Assembly (NCBI GenBank): GCA_032622095.1
Contig: CP136066.1
Location: 191,262,816-191,326,815 of the forward strand
DNA: 64,000 nt
From: Siphonodentalium dalli
Lineage: Eukaryota > Mollusca > Scaphopoda > Gadilida > Siphonodentaliidae
Reading direction: 5' to 3'
Position numbers and translations under genes: made by a program. Shown here piece by piece: positions 47,015 through 58,695 of this stretch (positions are counted from its first letter, which is position 1; every line of letters begins with the position of its first letter). The notes beneath the pieces were generated by a model. That model was not told where the DNA came from, did no database searches, and was given only the letters and a program-made list of their open reading frames with translations.

Positions 47015-48540
47015 TGCTATATTGTGTGAACATTTCAGTCACTCGCGATCGATTTGTTGTTTCTATGTAGAGTGGAGTGGTGTCTTTATATTTTCGTACA
47101 ATTGATCATCCTGTCTTGCCTTTCTTCTGTGATTAATACAGAATGGTAAGGGTAAATATTTGCATAACAATTGATACAATCCCCGCTATCATAACAAAAT
47201 TGTAACCCTTGGATCGTGTATGGTACAATCACCAAAATATACACAACATGCTTCTGGGCTGAAGCTTTTGGGGTTTTCCATTCCCGCCATGTGAATGATT
47301 AAGAAAGAAATATCGGTATGTTGTTGAGTGTCGGCAGGTATTGCCTAAACATAAATTTCAAAATAAAGTTACCCATGTTCTTATCTTGAAAGCAGCACTG
47401 CAACTTATTCAAGTTAGCTAACAGTAAATACCAGTAACTTTTGCCCATATCAATCACAAACCCTGCACACTTTACAACTCAACCGAGCCAAGGTCTTTTG
47501 CTTGTTGAATAGCTTGCATTTTAGGTGGTCATAACTTTGAGTTCGTTATATTTCTGGCGATGTTTACAACTGATATGTGATAGGAAACATATCCAGTTTG
47601 CGGTATCGTATAATGTTTTAAAGTTTCAATGAATATATAAAATATATAATACTGTTTCCAAATAAGCACGTATTCAGTACCATTCACACATTGTTGGTTT
47701 CTGTCATTTTAAAACAATTTTGTAGTAGCTCCCTCACATTTTTTATTTTTGGGGACAAGGTGCTCCTTGATGGGTATTCTAATCCTAGAATGCTATTGAA
47801 AGTAATAAAAATGATATATGTATGTGGTTACCATGTAGATAGAATAAAGTACGTTTCAGTTAGGGGCCAACATATCAGAAAATTGGACTGGACCCCAAAA
47901 TTGTGTTCTGGTACCTAACATGGATCCGTTTATAAAACAAATGGACAGGAGCAATCAGCTCCTCATTAAAAAGTAATAACTCATTGGTGGCAAAATTCAA
48001 AATTTTGGAGGGATGGTTAGATTTTTGGAGATTCTGCATACAAGTTTTAAAAGCAACTTTGTTCTAAATTACACTGTCGTGTGCCGACAAGTCCAGGGTA
48101 TTTTTTGAGAATAAACATAGGCTGGAAATGTGTTTAATGCAAGCAATACAATGCAAGTCTTTGAAGACAGGGGTTGTTTTGAAAATACAGTGACAAATAA
48201 CTGTTTCAATTAAATGTTTTCATCTGATATACAAGTGGGATTCTTTTCTGTTTGCACGTTCATCTTGTTATCTATATAATATTAATAAATACTAGCTATG
48301 TTAACTATACAACAGTGAAGTTTATATTCCATGAATATTCGCCAATTTGTGCTTGAATGTTGTGGAATCGAGTGGATACCAAGAATGTTGCATAACTCAA
48401 AATGCTCTCCTCTGATGTTCGGGGAATTTTTAGTAATGTCTGTGATATTATTTCGTACCAGCAGACAAAGAAACTCTCCAATGGTTTGGGTCACACACAC
48501 ACACAAAAAGAGCGTTTATTTCACTTCTGTGAAAAACAAC
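47015..48540. other. Lectin intron, gene-free
   Basis: No supported feature. A short (CA)n patch sits at about 48492-48504. Confidence 0.45.
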
Positions 48541-48547
48541 TGAAAAC

Positions 48548-48700
48548 GGCTGTAAACAGCTGTGACCAAGGCAAGTATTTCAGAGCATATGAAGTCGGTA
48601 TATCAATAGTTCGTGTATCTATAAACATATCTTATACCTCCTGCCTAATTAAGTAGACAAAATGTGGAAGCTCGAATGGCTATATCCGTTTTAAATGTTT
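48548..48700 (+). repeat. Dispersed repeat family A, copy 3
   Basis: cagagcatatgaagtcggta, tatcaatagttcgtgt and ctaattaagtagac match 5490-5645 in the same orientation. Confidence 0.65.
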
Positions 48701-49224
48701 TCATTTGGCTAAATAAAAATCTTGAAATGGCTAAACTTTTGGCTACACGCTTTATTGGGCCAGCGCGAACCCTGCCAACCTACAAATGCATATAACTCCT
48801 CTCCCAGAGATATAGTAACTACATAATTAGAATCAACTTATGAAACCTGGGAAGATGCAAACAAAGCGAAATATCCTCGTAAAAATAGATACATACTCAC
48901 ATACTAGCTGAAACAGGCTTCCGAATTTATTAAATTTATTGAATGTAATATTCACATAGGTTCATATTTGGCTTATTTATTCTGAAATAAACCAAGCACA
49001 TAGTTGACTTATACCGGTTATTGTGTTGGATGGCGCGGGCCACGTGTATGCAAACATCTGCACAGTGCACATCTGGTCTGCAAATAGGGTCATATTGAAC
49101 CTGAATATTCACATTTATTTGAATCTGAATGAGGCCCATAGTAAGCTTATTTTAATTTGTGTGTGTTTTTTTTATCTATTTAATTAAATAAAAGTTAAAT
49201 CAAAATTTTGGGAAAATAACGGCG

Positions 49225-49350
49225 TTATTACCTGCGTCAGGTTGGTACCCAGAATCATAACACTAAATTTGGTTGAAATCGGTCTAGGGGTCTGGGAGAA
49301 AAATCCGAACAGACAGATGGACAGACAGATCCTACTCTTTTATATATATA
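49225..49350 (+). mobile_element. Degraded retroposon 3' end (RTE-like style)
   Basis: cataacactaaatttggttg, aaatcggtctaggggtctgg and agacagatggacagacagat precede a TATATA tail. This style is common at RTE/MITE 3' ends in invertebrates; assignment is tentative. Confidence 0.45.
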
Positions 49351-49721
49351 GATTAGTATGTTATTCTGAAATGTTTCAAATTGAAATAATCCCATATAGG
49401 GCTGTTTTAAGTTTAGCCCCATATATAAAGCGTATTTACGTATTTGAGATTTCAAATAACGCCAATATTTGCTTATTTCGCGCCATTATAAAATATTGTG
49501 CTTATTTTTAAGAGAAAAGGCTGAATAAAACTCTGTGTGGTTTCCAAGTTTTTCACACATGACAAAACCTATGTATATGTTAAATAAATGGTCGCTTGAT
49601 CATACGTCCCCCGAAAAAGGTGTATTCCCAACTTCAACTTACCATGGTGATAACATACGTAGTTTTATTTGATTGGACATCAGGATACTATGATATGATC
49701 ACATACATGACATGTACGTAC

Positions 49722-49907
49722 CTACGGAGATTGATAACAGTTTGTATACGAAGAACGCTTGCATGGCAGGTGTCTGGATCGTGATCAAGTGTCCGCCATC
49801 GGCTTCACAGTAAGCAACAGCCTCGTCCCACAGTACATAGGTGGCGTTGTATTTCCAACAGACGACAGGATGGGTTTCCAATATATATCCAGGGACGCTG
49901 CATTGTG
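49722..49907 (-). CDS. C-type lectin domain, N-terminal half exon
   Basis: The acceptor taattttctcag ends at 49908 and the donor is gtacgtac from 49721. The exon starts with two bases and ends phase 1. It reads QCSVPGYILETHPVVCWKYN, then WDEAVAYCEADGGHLITIQT. This is the long-form CTLD start with paired Cys and the AxxYCxxxGGHL helix. The Thr-rich exon at 53024 ends phase 1 and fits upstream; the exon at 42627 fits downstream. It is a paralogue of the + strand exon 3321-3515, with C-[x]n-VCW.YN-[x]-AxAYCxAxGGH shared. Predicted to be extracellular, acting in recognition of glycans or proteins. Confidence 0.9.
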
Positions 49908-49909
49908 CT

Positions 49910-52100
49910 GAGAAAATTAATGTATTATGTTGTCACTCATAATTGGAGTAATAACCACCCATGTGTGATCCCTCCTTTCAGAATGTTGACGAAAGCATCA
50001 CAAGAATAGTTAAGAGGGCCATATACAGATACGTGTAGCTCTATTAATAGCTTCCTGGTGGCCGATCTAATCTTTTGTGTTTGTGTAAATAAGTGTCATC
50101 AATAACAGAGCACCGGGTCCGGTCAACAATAATTATAAACAATATGGTTAGTAACGGAGTCAGTGTAGCCGTGCGCCACCGGGTTGGTTATTCACCTGGT
50201 TGATGTTAGAAAGACGAACAAAGGAGGCCATGGCATAGCGCGGATAATATGTATACATAATAGGATATGAGTGTTTCTCTCATGAATTTAATGAAACTAG
50301 TCAGAATTTTCCGTTTTGTCTTGCCTTTGGCGAGAAAAACAAAACAATCGAGATGAGTCAGGATGAGTTTCATAAATTTCATTTGAGAAGACCACGAATT
50401 TCATATCCTATTTATCATATGACTCGATTTGAGTTTATTTTCGGACGAAGTACTACGTTCACACGGCAGATATTGGTTAAACTAAACTAACTCAGGGTAT
50501 ATGAAGCTTATGTGTGAGACGCGTCACGGAGGGAATGCGTACATCAGCACATACAGTATAATTATGTCGTTCGAGGCTAGTTACTGTTTCTCCAATTTAT
50601 GTTATTGGACTTTCATATTCCACCTACATGTTACCATTTAGATAATCTATAGTGATGAATAACTATTTGCTTGGGGACGATTTAGTGCTTTTAAACGCAA
50701 CCATCTCATCACCATGGCAACTGTCGCAACTGTATCCCAACGTCCAAGTTTGTTGACTTCCAAGTGCAATCCCCGGACAGTTTCACCATGTCGGGAATGT
50801 TATCACTGATGGTGAATACGGTACCCCATTTAACGAAACGCGGATTTATATTTCACTCGGAATCAGATATATAGTGACTGTGCTATTCGTTTGAACGTAG
50901 ATTTGAGAGGGCTTTTTTTGGTGCTTGGTCCTTTGCAAGTGCCATCATAAATTCATGTGAACATCGATTTCTCTACCTTGTTCGAACGTTTTCATTAACA
51001 AAATTAGTTAAGCGATTATATAGTTTCTGACATATTGCTAATGTTCTTGTTAGTTTGTCCAATTATGAAGGTTGGGTATATCGTAGACTGGTTAGACGAA
51101 ATATTTTTTCCAAGATCGCTTAATTCTGGCACCAAGTGAGGCGTATTTAAAATATAGTTTATATACAGCGCGTGAACTGGATGTCAACAGTGACTCACCA
51201 CGATGTCAGATGTACAGTGCGTTATCTTTTTACGCACATCGATATAGTTCTCACAAGATCCAGCCTTTTAGATAATAATAGTATGTTGTGTCAATTGCAC
51301 GTTAAACTGGCTATAACAACTTTGTGTGCTCCCGAGATAGATAATAAAGTCTCGCTACCTTCTCTAGCACTGACCACAGATGATCTCGCCCTAACAGACA
51401 CGGCGATATACGCCCCAGAGAAGGTAGCCCTGTAAGCCATCTTTTCATATCTAATACATGATCAGTTAAACTATAATAAACTATATAAATATGCATACAT
51501 GTTTCAAGAGTTCAAGGCTATCTTTACATATTACTTTACTCATCCCATCGTCATAAGCATGACACTTCTTTGTGTCTCTATTGACTGTGGCTTCAATACA
51601 TTCATAAATTAGCTACTTGTTTTTTGGATATTGTCTTTTTTCATCTGCGTTTTCTGATCCGTCTAGCTCAGAATTAGTTTCTTGTGTTTCTGACTTTTCA
51701 TATGTCTGTGCGCCATTTGTTTGCATGCTATCTTCCGATATTTATTTATATTTCCCAAACTGATATATATATATATCAGCGATTTAATTGCATGTGCAGT
51801 ATATACTTGTATGTGGCCATTTTGTATCATAGTGGACATTCGGATTCACTAATGTTATATATCAAGGGAGTTAGGTGCATGCACATCGATCCAAAAGTTT
51901 TCGCATATGAACCACCCCTGGTCAAGTGTTCCTACTAATTAGCCGGTGGGTCCTGATGAATTGCTGGTGTTTGGATGATGTCAACAACATGTATATTCTG
52001 AAATAGTTTAATAATGTCTGTGTTTGTTGCTGTCGGCCATAATTGAGATGGATATAACTGTCGTCTACAGACACCAACGCCGTGCCACAAATATTTAAAT
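49910..52100. other. Intron of the minus-strand lectin, gene-free
   Basis: Between the CTLD and Thr-rich exons. No further exon, RNA or transposon protein was recognised in this part. Confidence 0.45.
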
Positions 52101-52104
52101 ATAG

Positions 52105-52246
52105 AATATACGCATGGTGTTTCTGAATAACAAATTTAATCCACGAGTGGGATTGGCGATTTACACCACGAGCTTCAGCTCGTGGTGTAAATCGCCAATC
52201 CCACGAGTGGATTAAATTTGTTATTCAGAAACACTATGCGTATATT
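52105..52246. repeat. Near-perfect 142 bp palindrome
   Basis: The left arm aatatacgcatggtgtttct...gattggcgatttacaccacg and the right arm cgtggtgtaaatcgccaatc...agaaacactatgcgtatatt are complementary. The centre is agcttcagct. The loop is effectively absent. Intronic to the minus-strand lectin. Confidence 0.92.
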
Positions 52247-52677
52247 TTGTTTATGCCACGATCTTTACAATGCGATGGATAAAGACTTTACCGTTCAAAT
52301 TGTATGGAGAAAGTTTAATCTACTCTAGATCTGCGAAGTTTATGCCACGATCTGTACAATTCGATGGATAAACACAGGACCGTCCTATCATACCAAATTG
52401 GTTACTTGGACGTATTTATCCAGATCCAGATCCAGAACACTTTTCCGTTCAAATTGTATGGAGAAAGTTTAATCCACTCTGTGAAGTTTAATCAACAGTA
52501 GGTACGTTTCATCAACAGGTGTTGATTAAATGTAAAATTTAAACAGATGGCTTTATTTATATAGTAAGATAGGCGATTGTGGTATAAATATGTTTAAATA
52601 TGTGTTCTTGAATGTTTCAGACAGAAAGTATTTTCGTTCGCATTAGATTTTTAGAAACCACGAAGAAATTAGGGAGT

Positions 52678-52903
52678 TTAACCCTTCATGATGGGAGCTT
52701 CGTTGGATCAGCATTAACGAGCCTGTTCCAGTGGATTATCTTATATGTGGGAGTCTCCCATACGGAACCTGGCATATATAAGAGAATACACTGGCGTACA
52801 AGGTCAATGTACATATTGTTAGGGCCAATGTATTCACTTATATATGCGAGGCTCGCTATGGGAGGTTTTCGCAAACTTTTAGGAATCAAAATGGTAGGGT
52901 TAA
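52678..52903. mobile_element. TTAA-flanked MITE (piggyBac-like), copy 4
   Basis: It starts TTAA-cccttcatgatgggagctt and ends ggtaggg-TTAA. It holds gcatatataagagaatacac and the opposing tattcacttatatatgcgag core. The 3' terminus is less well preserved than in copies 1 and 3. At its end, agggttaaagt is repeated about four times (52896-52945). Confidence 0.65.
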
Positions 52904-53023
52904 AGTAGGGTTAAAGTAAGGTTAAAGTAGGGTTAAAGTAGGGTAGGCAAACCCCAACCACACATATTTATCTCTTACGTTGGCAGTTGGTCCAGTGTAC
53001 ATCCGTTTAACAAACCCACTTAC

Positions 53024-53278
53024 CCGCCGCCGTTGTAGTAGCTGACGTGGTCGTTGTATTTGTTGTGGTCGTTGATGTTGATGTGGTGGGCGTTACTCTG
53101 ATTGCGGTGGTTGTTAGTGTGGTGTTGGTGGTCGTTGGAGTGGATGTGTTGGGTTTTAATATGATTTCGGTGGTCCTTGGTGTATCTTTGGTGGTCGTTG
53201 ACGTGGTTGTTTCGGTCGCTGATGGTGTGGCGTTAGTGGTAGTTGATGTGGTTGTCGTTGGCGAGTTTGCGGCGGTCG
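53024..53278 (-). CDS. Thr-rich mucin-like exon of the lectin gene
   Basis: The acceptor tatttctgtcacag ends at 53279 and the donor gtaagtgg starts at 53023. At 255 bp it is a multiple of three and phase 1 at both ends, so it can be included or skipped in frame. It encodes about 85 residues dominated by Thr with Ser, Pro, Ala and Asn (for example TTTTSTTTNATPSATE). This is the composition of a heavily O-glycosylated stalk. Phase and order place it directly upstream of the CTLD exon at 49907. Val-rich frames on the opposite strand are its shadow. The role as a spacer is inferred from composition. Confidence 0.75.
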
Positions 53279-53734
53279 CTGTGACAGAAATAAATTTTGT
53301 AGTTAATAAATGTTTTACCCACAACATATTAGTTATTACATTAGAGGCTGAAATAGCTTCATGTTTCCATCATATTGGCCATTCAGTTCATGCCAATAAA
53401 AGCGGTAACAATACCAGATATAGCTTGATTTAATTTCAAAACGAAACAAATGTTCGCAACAAAAACACGGACTATTTCTATCAGAAGACAACACCGCGGA
53501 GGTATTCATGACATTCTTTCTGAAGGCTCAAAGAGACGAATATTATATTTTCAACTGACTGGGTGTTGTGCTAGTGTTGGTGGTATGGAATCCATTCGTA
53601 AATCTTGTAAGACGGCTCGACATAATATAGAATGAGATCAGTGTTATACTGTTAGTATATTACATACATATTAAGGTTGAACTAGTCAGTATTTACATTT
53701 TGTGAATGAGACTCATTTTTTGGCACGGGTTCGA

Positions 53735-53845
53735 ACCCCGACATGAACGAACATCTGGACCGATTTGCAAGCTTGACGTGAGTTGAGGGACATCTCAACG
53801 TTCCATTCAGATCGATACATGACCCATTTCGATTAGAAATGATGA
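53735..53845 (+). mobile_element. tRNA-like B box and SINE-like tail fragment
   Basis: ggcacgggttcgaaccccga is a perfect tRNA T-arm/B-box sequence, but no acceptor stem or A box is found at tRNA distance. The following gcttgacgtgagttgaggga resembles 11540-11570. It is best read as a SINE remnant, not a tRNA gene. Confidence 0.45.
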
Positions 53846-53909
53846 TACTACGATGTGGTACTATATATCCAAATGTGTGTTTTCACCAGCCTTTCAATGT
53901 CAATGATAC

Positions 53910-54069
53910 TTAAAAGTGACACAATCGCTGTGTCTACGTTTAGGCAACAATATGCATACACACCATTTGGAAAAAGTTTCGGGCACCAATGTCCATATTC
54001 ACCGAAATACGTCGCCACACATATCTCACTTTGGCCGCATGGTCTCGACTGACAATCTTGCAGTGTTCC
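53910..54069 (-). CDS. Possible Cys-rich (EGF-like) exon of the lectin gene
   Basis: After an acceptor (gtttaaacttacag) the minus strand reads GTLQDCQSRPCGQSEICVAT and then YGHWCPKLF...YAYCC. The CxxxxCxxxxxC start resembles an EGF-like or related small disulfide domain, but the C-terminal Cys spacing is not a clean EGF. A donor giving phase 1 (needed for the Thr-rich exon) would be at 53909 but is weak, so the 3' boundary is uncertain. Location and secreted-type composition support membership of the lectin gene. Confidence 0.45.
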
Positions 54070-54176
54070 CTGTAAGTTTAAAACAAATATAACAAACCAG
54101 TGGTACATGTATATTTAGAAAGTAGAATCTTTCTCATTGACATACGTACTTTGTGCCATAATCGGGGATACAATAC

Positions 54177-54659
54177 CAGTCATAAGAAGTGGTATATTGA
54201 GGCGCGCCTTTATTGCGATATTGAGCGCTTAATTTCGAAAACGGCGCGATTGTAGCGCAATACAAAAATCTGTTTATTATTGCGATATTGAACGCAAATT
54301 ATTGCGATATTAAGCGCGCAAAATGTCAAACAGACCCGATAGTGTTATATTTATATTAGATAAATACTGTGCATATAGGGTACATAAAGTGTACTTATAG
54401 CATTTACAACTATAATTATATACAAATATAAAACATTGTCTCTGTTTATGCAATAAACAATATAGAAGCAATAATTTGTTTTAAATGTCACAATTTTGAG
54501 CGCAAGATGTCGCAATATTAAGCGCGAACTATTGCGATATTAAGCGCAAAATATTGCAATAATGTCGCAAGTGGCGTGCTTATAAGCAATTTCACTTGCA
54601 ATATTATTGCGATATTTGGCGCGAAAATAGCGCGCTTAATATACCACTTCTTTTGACTG
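54177..54659. mobile_element. 483 bp MITE with ATAC target duplication
   Basis: The ends are cagtcataagaagtggtata and the complement, tataccacttcttttgactg, flanked on both sides by ATAC (54173-54176 and 54660-54663). Inside, attgcgatattaagcgc-type units occur six or more times, some inverted. No coding capacity. A 4-bp target duplication with a CAG terminus does not settle the superfamily. Confidence 0.85.
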
Positions 54660-54899
54660 ATACTGTACTTAAGATTCGATACCTGGATATCGAGAGAGAC
54701 ATACATGTACCACACGATGTTGCCGTTGTTGTATATAATTCCCTTTACAATGAGATGATTATATATAAATACGGATGAACAGCGTCAAGTTAGAAAAATT
54801 GTAACCTGCCTGCACCATTGTGATATTAATATGTATAAAAAAAGTTTCAATGTGTATCCAAACTATTTCTTAAATATAAGTTTGGTAGAACTAAAATGA

Positions 54900-55060
54900 A
54901 AAAATATATTTTATATTATCTTACCTAACTCCATCACTGACTCGAGCGACGCAACTTTTGTATCATTAAACCACACCATAATATTTCCCATGTCATGGCG
55001 ATGACTATGACACAGTTTAACAACTAAACTGATTAATGAACGCAGGGTAAATCAAGCAGA
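54900..55060 (+). repeat. Family C repeat fragment
   Basis: ctaactccatcactgactcg, gcaacttttgtatcattaaa and catgtcatggcgatgactat resemble parts of the 46430-47010 units. It directly precedes the Ngaro-like element. Confidence 0.45.
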
Positions 55061-55123
55061 GCATTCGCTAATAGTTGATCACTTACACCGACCTAGATAG
55101 AGCTGACCTAGTAGAGATCATAC

Positions 55124-55618
55124 ATGAGTGGTTTCAAACATCAACTTCTCTCTTGGAATGAATCCCCGCATTCAAAGGAATCCGCGCATTCACAGGACGA
55201 ATCGGATGACGAAAGACGAGAGCTGATGTCGGACATACAGAGGGTCCGCGAAGAAAAACAGGAGGTGCTAAGTGAGGCACGAAATATCGTGACGAGTCGC
55301 CGAAATTTCCACCTTCGGCAACAATTGGAGAAAGAGAGACGAGAGCTAGACAGCTTACGCCAAGCCTGTGGGGCTGCAGGTAACTTTAACACTCCATTTT
55401 CCGATTCAAAGCCCGATATTAACACGCTTAGACGGGACAGTGGCCTTCAACGTAAGGTGGACGAACTGTTGACTGCGCTTAAGCTCGGCCCTTTTTTATC
55501 AGATGATCGGGTTGACGAGGAGCCAATTAACGATAACAAATCTCCCGCCTCGTCTAAGAAAGGGCCCAATAGTTTAAATATGTCCGGTTTGTCTACTAAA
55601 CCCAAGGATCGTGTGTAA
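55124..55618 (+). pseudogene. Ngaro-like element: gag-like N-terminal frame
   Basis: 164 codons from ATG. A charged segment around residues 28-80 (Glu/Arg-rich, heptad-like) is likely coiled-coil. It ends at a stop 12 bases before the next gag-like frame, which is in another phase, so one protein was probably split by a frame change or an intron. No enzyme motif. Supports a nucleocapsid-like role by position. Confidence 0.6.
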
Positions 55619-55629
55619 TACCCACAGCT

Positions 55630-56184
55630 TTGCCCACAGTCTATGCTCCAATTGGAGTACATGCAGACAGATGTGGCTTTAAGGATTTAACTTTTCCACA
55701 ATTTGTAGCAGGGGAGATCGAAATACTGTTGAGCGGACGAGTTATCGATTCCGAACGTCTGGGTCGAATGCAAATGTTGTTGAAATTGTTATACTACAAT
55801 GACATATACGAGTGGAGGGCCCTTCTGGATTTTTACGCTGCCTTTGTTGGAAAAGTAGAGCGCGGACAGGCGACATGGTGTGACGACTCCACATGTCTTG
55901 AAACGCCCATGCTTGCAGGGCACGTTAAAGTGAAGTCGGCCGCGCGATATCGTTCATCGCCAGTTTCTCAACCCTCAGGTGGCCGCGAGCCTGAGGTTTG
56001 GTTTTGTAGCCAGTTTCAAAGGCAAAAGTGTGCGCAAAACAGTTCTCATACTAGAGTTATCAACGGCAAATCGGTCACGGTGCATCATATTTGTCCTTCG
56101 TGTATGCAGGTGGACAAAAAGAAATCATATCACTCTGAATCGTCACCAGAATGTCCTCATTTCAAGGTTTCCCAGACAAAATGA
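55630..56184 (+). pseudogene. Ngaro-like element: gag-like Cys/His frame
   Basis: About 184 codons with no ATG at the start (it opens with TTG), consistent with continuation of the upstream frame. The C-terminal part has Cys/His groups (WFCSQFQRQKC, HHICPSCMQ and PECPHF). These match the zinc-binding tail typical of DIRS/Ngaro gag-like proteins, as I recall them. Confidence 0.65.
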
Positions 56185-56262
56185 CACGAAACGTTTTCGG
56201 AAACAGTCATTTCAAAAAGCCAAGCGACGATCAACGCTCATAATATTATTTTTTCGTCAAAT

Positions 56263-57290
56263 TTGCCAAATTATCTTGAATGTAAAATTCCCGTTTATTC
56301 CAAGCTAAATATCGAATTTTTTAGACAAATGTTGCAAAAACATAATTATCATAACAAAGATTTATGTAATTTGTTGGAATTTGGTTTTCCAATAGGATTC
56401 ATTGGGGAGAGACCGAGCACAAAATTTAATGTTTCAAACCATAGTGGTGCTCGTTCTTATCCCACCGAAATGAACGCATATTTAGCGGATGAAATAGCAA
56501 ACGGATCGAAAATCGGGCCTTTTTCTGATTGTCCATTTTCAAGTATGTGCTTGTCACCACTTAACACGGTTTCAAAGAAAGGTACTTGAGAAAGAAGAGT
56601 TATTCTGGATTTGAGCTACACAAATTTAATGGGAGTAAATGACGGTATCCCAAAGGATTTCTTTCTCGGGAAAAAATTGAATTGGCGTATCCATCAGTTG
56701 ATAACTTGGTAGCTTTAGTTAAACAATATGGGGCTGGTTGTGTTTTATTTAAACGAGATCTCCGTAAATGTTATCGTCAATTCCCAATTGATCCGAGAGA
56801 AGTCAATCTAGTCGGTTTTAGATGGGATGGTAATATTTACTTTGATAGAGTGTAAGCATGGGTTTGCGTAGTGCGGCATACATTTGCCAACGGATTACAA
56901 ATTCGGTTGCATTTATTATGCAATCACTTGGTTATCAGATTGTTAATTACTTGGATGATTTGGCTGGAATCGCCTGTTCGTCGATGGGCAATTCCAGTTT
57001 TTCTATGCTGGGTCATATTATTCAATCATGTTGTATGGTCGAAGCTATCCACAAAGCGTGCCCGCCATCAACTGATATGATTTTCTTAGGAGTGTTATTT
57101 AACACAATTGATTTGACACTTTCTATTTCACAAGATGGAATGATTGAAATCAAAGTGTTACTGTCGTCATGGTTAAATAATCACGAAGCCACGAGGAAAG
57201 AATTGGAATCGCTCTTAGGCAAGCTTCATTTTATTTCCTCCTGTGTAAATCGGGTAGAATATTTGTGTCACGATTGTTGACCTAGCTTAG
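56263..57290 (+). pseudogene. Ngaro-like element: reverse transcriptase
   Basis: Motifs appear in order across several frames: FGFPIGF, RRVILDLSYTN with VNDGIPKD, then CVLFKRDLRKCYRQFPIDP. GLRSAAYICQRITN and the catalytic YLDD (QIVNYLDDLAGIA) follow, then the thumb SLLGKLHFISSCV. The spacing fits DIRS-group reverse transcriptase. At least three frame changes separate the motifs. Confidence 0.85.
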
Positions 57291-57339
57291 AGCGCTTCCG
57301 GTACACGGCAATGCTCACGTCATTCCGAATTTTATTCGT

Positions 57340-57890
57340 AAGGATCTGTTATGGTGGGACAAATTTATTGAGATATATAACGGGATTTCTATAATGGATT
57401 TCCAAGAATGGTCGATCCCAGATCTTTATCTCGCGACTGACGCGTGTTTAACAGGGGCGGGTGCGGTTTGTGGAGAGTATTATTTTCATTCATTGTTCCC
57501 ACCCTTTATTTTGAGCCAGAATTTACACATTAATTGTTTGGAATTACTAACCATTTGTGTAAGTTTACGTACCTGGGGTGAACGTCTTCCAGGTAAGAAG
57601 GTAACTTTGTTCTGTGATAATACTACTTCGGTTTTGGTATTAAACTCCGGTAGAACGAGAATTTGTTTCTTCAACAATGTCTGAGGGAGATCATGTTTCT
57701 AGCAGCCAAATTCCAATTTCAAATCCGTTGTAAACACATAAGTGGATGCGATAATAGAGCACCTGACATGTTATCCCGTTGGGATAGTCTAGGCACGGAA
57801 TTTATGTTGGAATTTGGAGACAAATATACCAGGAAATGTGAAGTGAATTTCGAATTTTTTACCTTTTTACACAATTGGTAAACTTTCATT
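57340..57890 (+). pseudogene. Ngaro-like element: RNase H
   Basis: YLATDACLTGAGAVCGEYY carries the first Asp, INCLELLTI the Glu, and VTLFCDNTTSVLVLNSG the second Asp. After a frame change near 57665, ISGCDNRAPDMLSRW supplies the final Asp region. All four catalytic positions are thus visible, but in two frames. Confidence 0.8.
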
Positions 57891-57897
57891 TACTTTC

Positions 57898-58669
57898 AGA
57901 CAAGAAGCAGTTCGCTCGATGCGTGCGGCTTTCGCAGAATCAACGCGGAGAAATCTTCAAATTCAGTTTGTTGCATACTTGTCCTTTTGTATTCATTTCA
58001 ACATGGTACCCCTACCGTGTACTACGAATACGGTTTTAAAATGTTCAGTGCACTAAGTTTTGACAGTAATAACCATTACACTTATTGGTGTTTATTCTTA
58101 TTTATGTTTTTTTACATTCGGGCGTAAGTCGAATTTTATGCCGCTATCTGTAGCACAATTCAATAAAAAGTTTCAATTGTGTAGGAATGACATATCCAAT
58201 CACGCTATTGGTTTAATGATTAATTTCCGCTGGAGTCAACTGCTGGAGTAAAACCTTACAATTAGGAAACAGGGTTTTGGTTATACCGATTCCGCGTATT
58301 GAGAATTCGGTATTGTGTCCAGTGCGCGCCTTATCAATCATGTGTAAGTATTTTCCTACTAACGAACACGGGCCCGCCTTTATCTTTACGGATAAGAACG
58401 GGGTTAATTCACCAGTTACATATAATCGATTCACCACGTTTCTAAGAGCGTTACTGAAACAGATAGGACTTAATCCGGCAGAATATTCTTCTCACAGTTT
58501 CCGTAGGGGAGGTACGACTCTAGCCTTTCAAGTGGGAGTCGAATCTGAATTAATACAGTTGCATGAGGATTGGCGTAGCGACGCATACAAGGTATATCGG
58601 GAATTTAGTATCGCTGATAAGCTGAAGGTGGGGACTGCCCTGAAACGTCATATTGTTAATTCATCTTGA
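57898..58669 (+). pseudogene. Ngaro-like element: tyrosine recombinase
   Basis: The N-terminal core-binding part reads EAVRSMRAAFAESTRRNLQ and on. FTFGRKSNFMPLS provides the first Arg. The C-terminal part has SSHSFRRGGTTLAF (HxxR) and EDWRSDAYKVY (Trp and nucleophile Tyr). The R-H-R-W-Y set is recognisable, but stops and a frame change near 58250 split the gene. It would integrate circular DNA without target duplication. Confidence 0.85.
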
Positions 58670-58695
58670 ATTTATTCATATCATTTTTAATTTGT

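Noticed and set aside
52893-52945. Telomere-like agggttaaagt repeats
   Set aside because: The unit is not TTAGGG, there are only about four copies, and they sit at the edge of a TTAA element; a simple minisatellite explains them.
53047-53433. 128-codon Val-rich + strand frame
   Set aside because: It is the complement of the Thr-rich exon; a Val-rich string is the expected antisense shadow of ACN codons.
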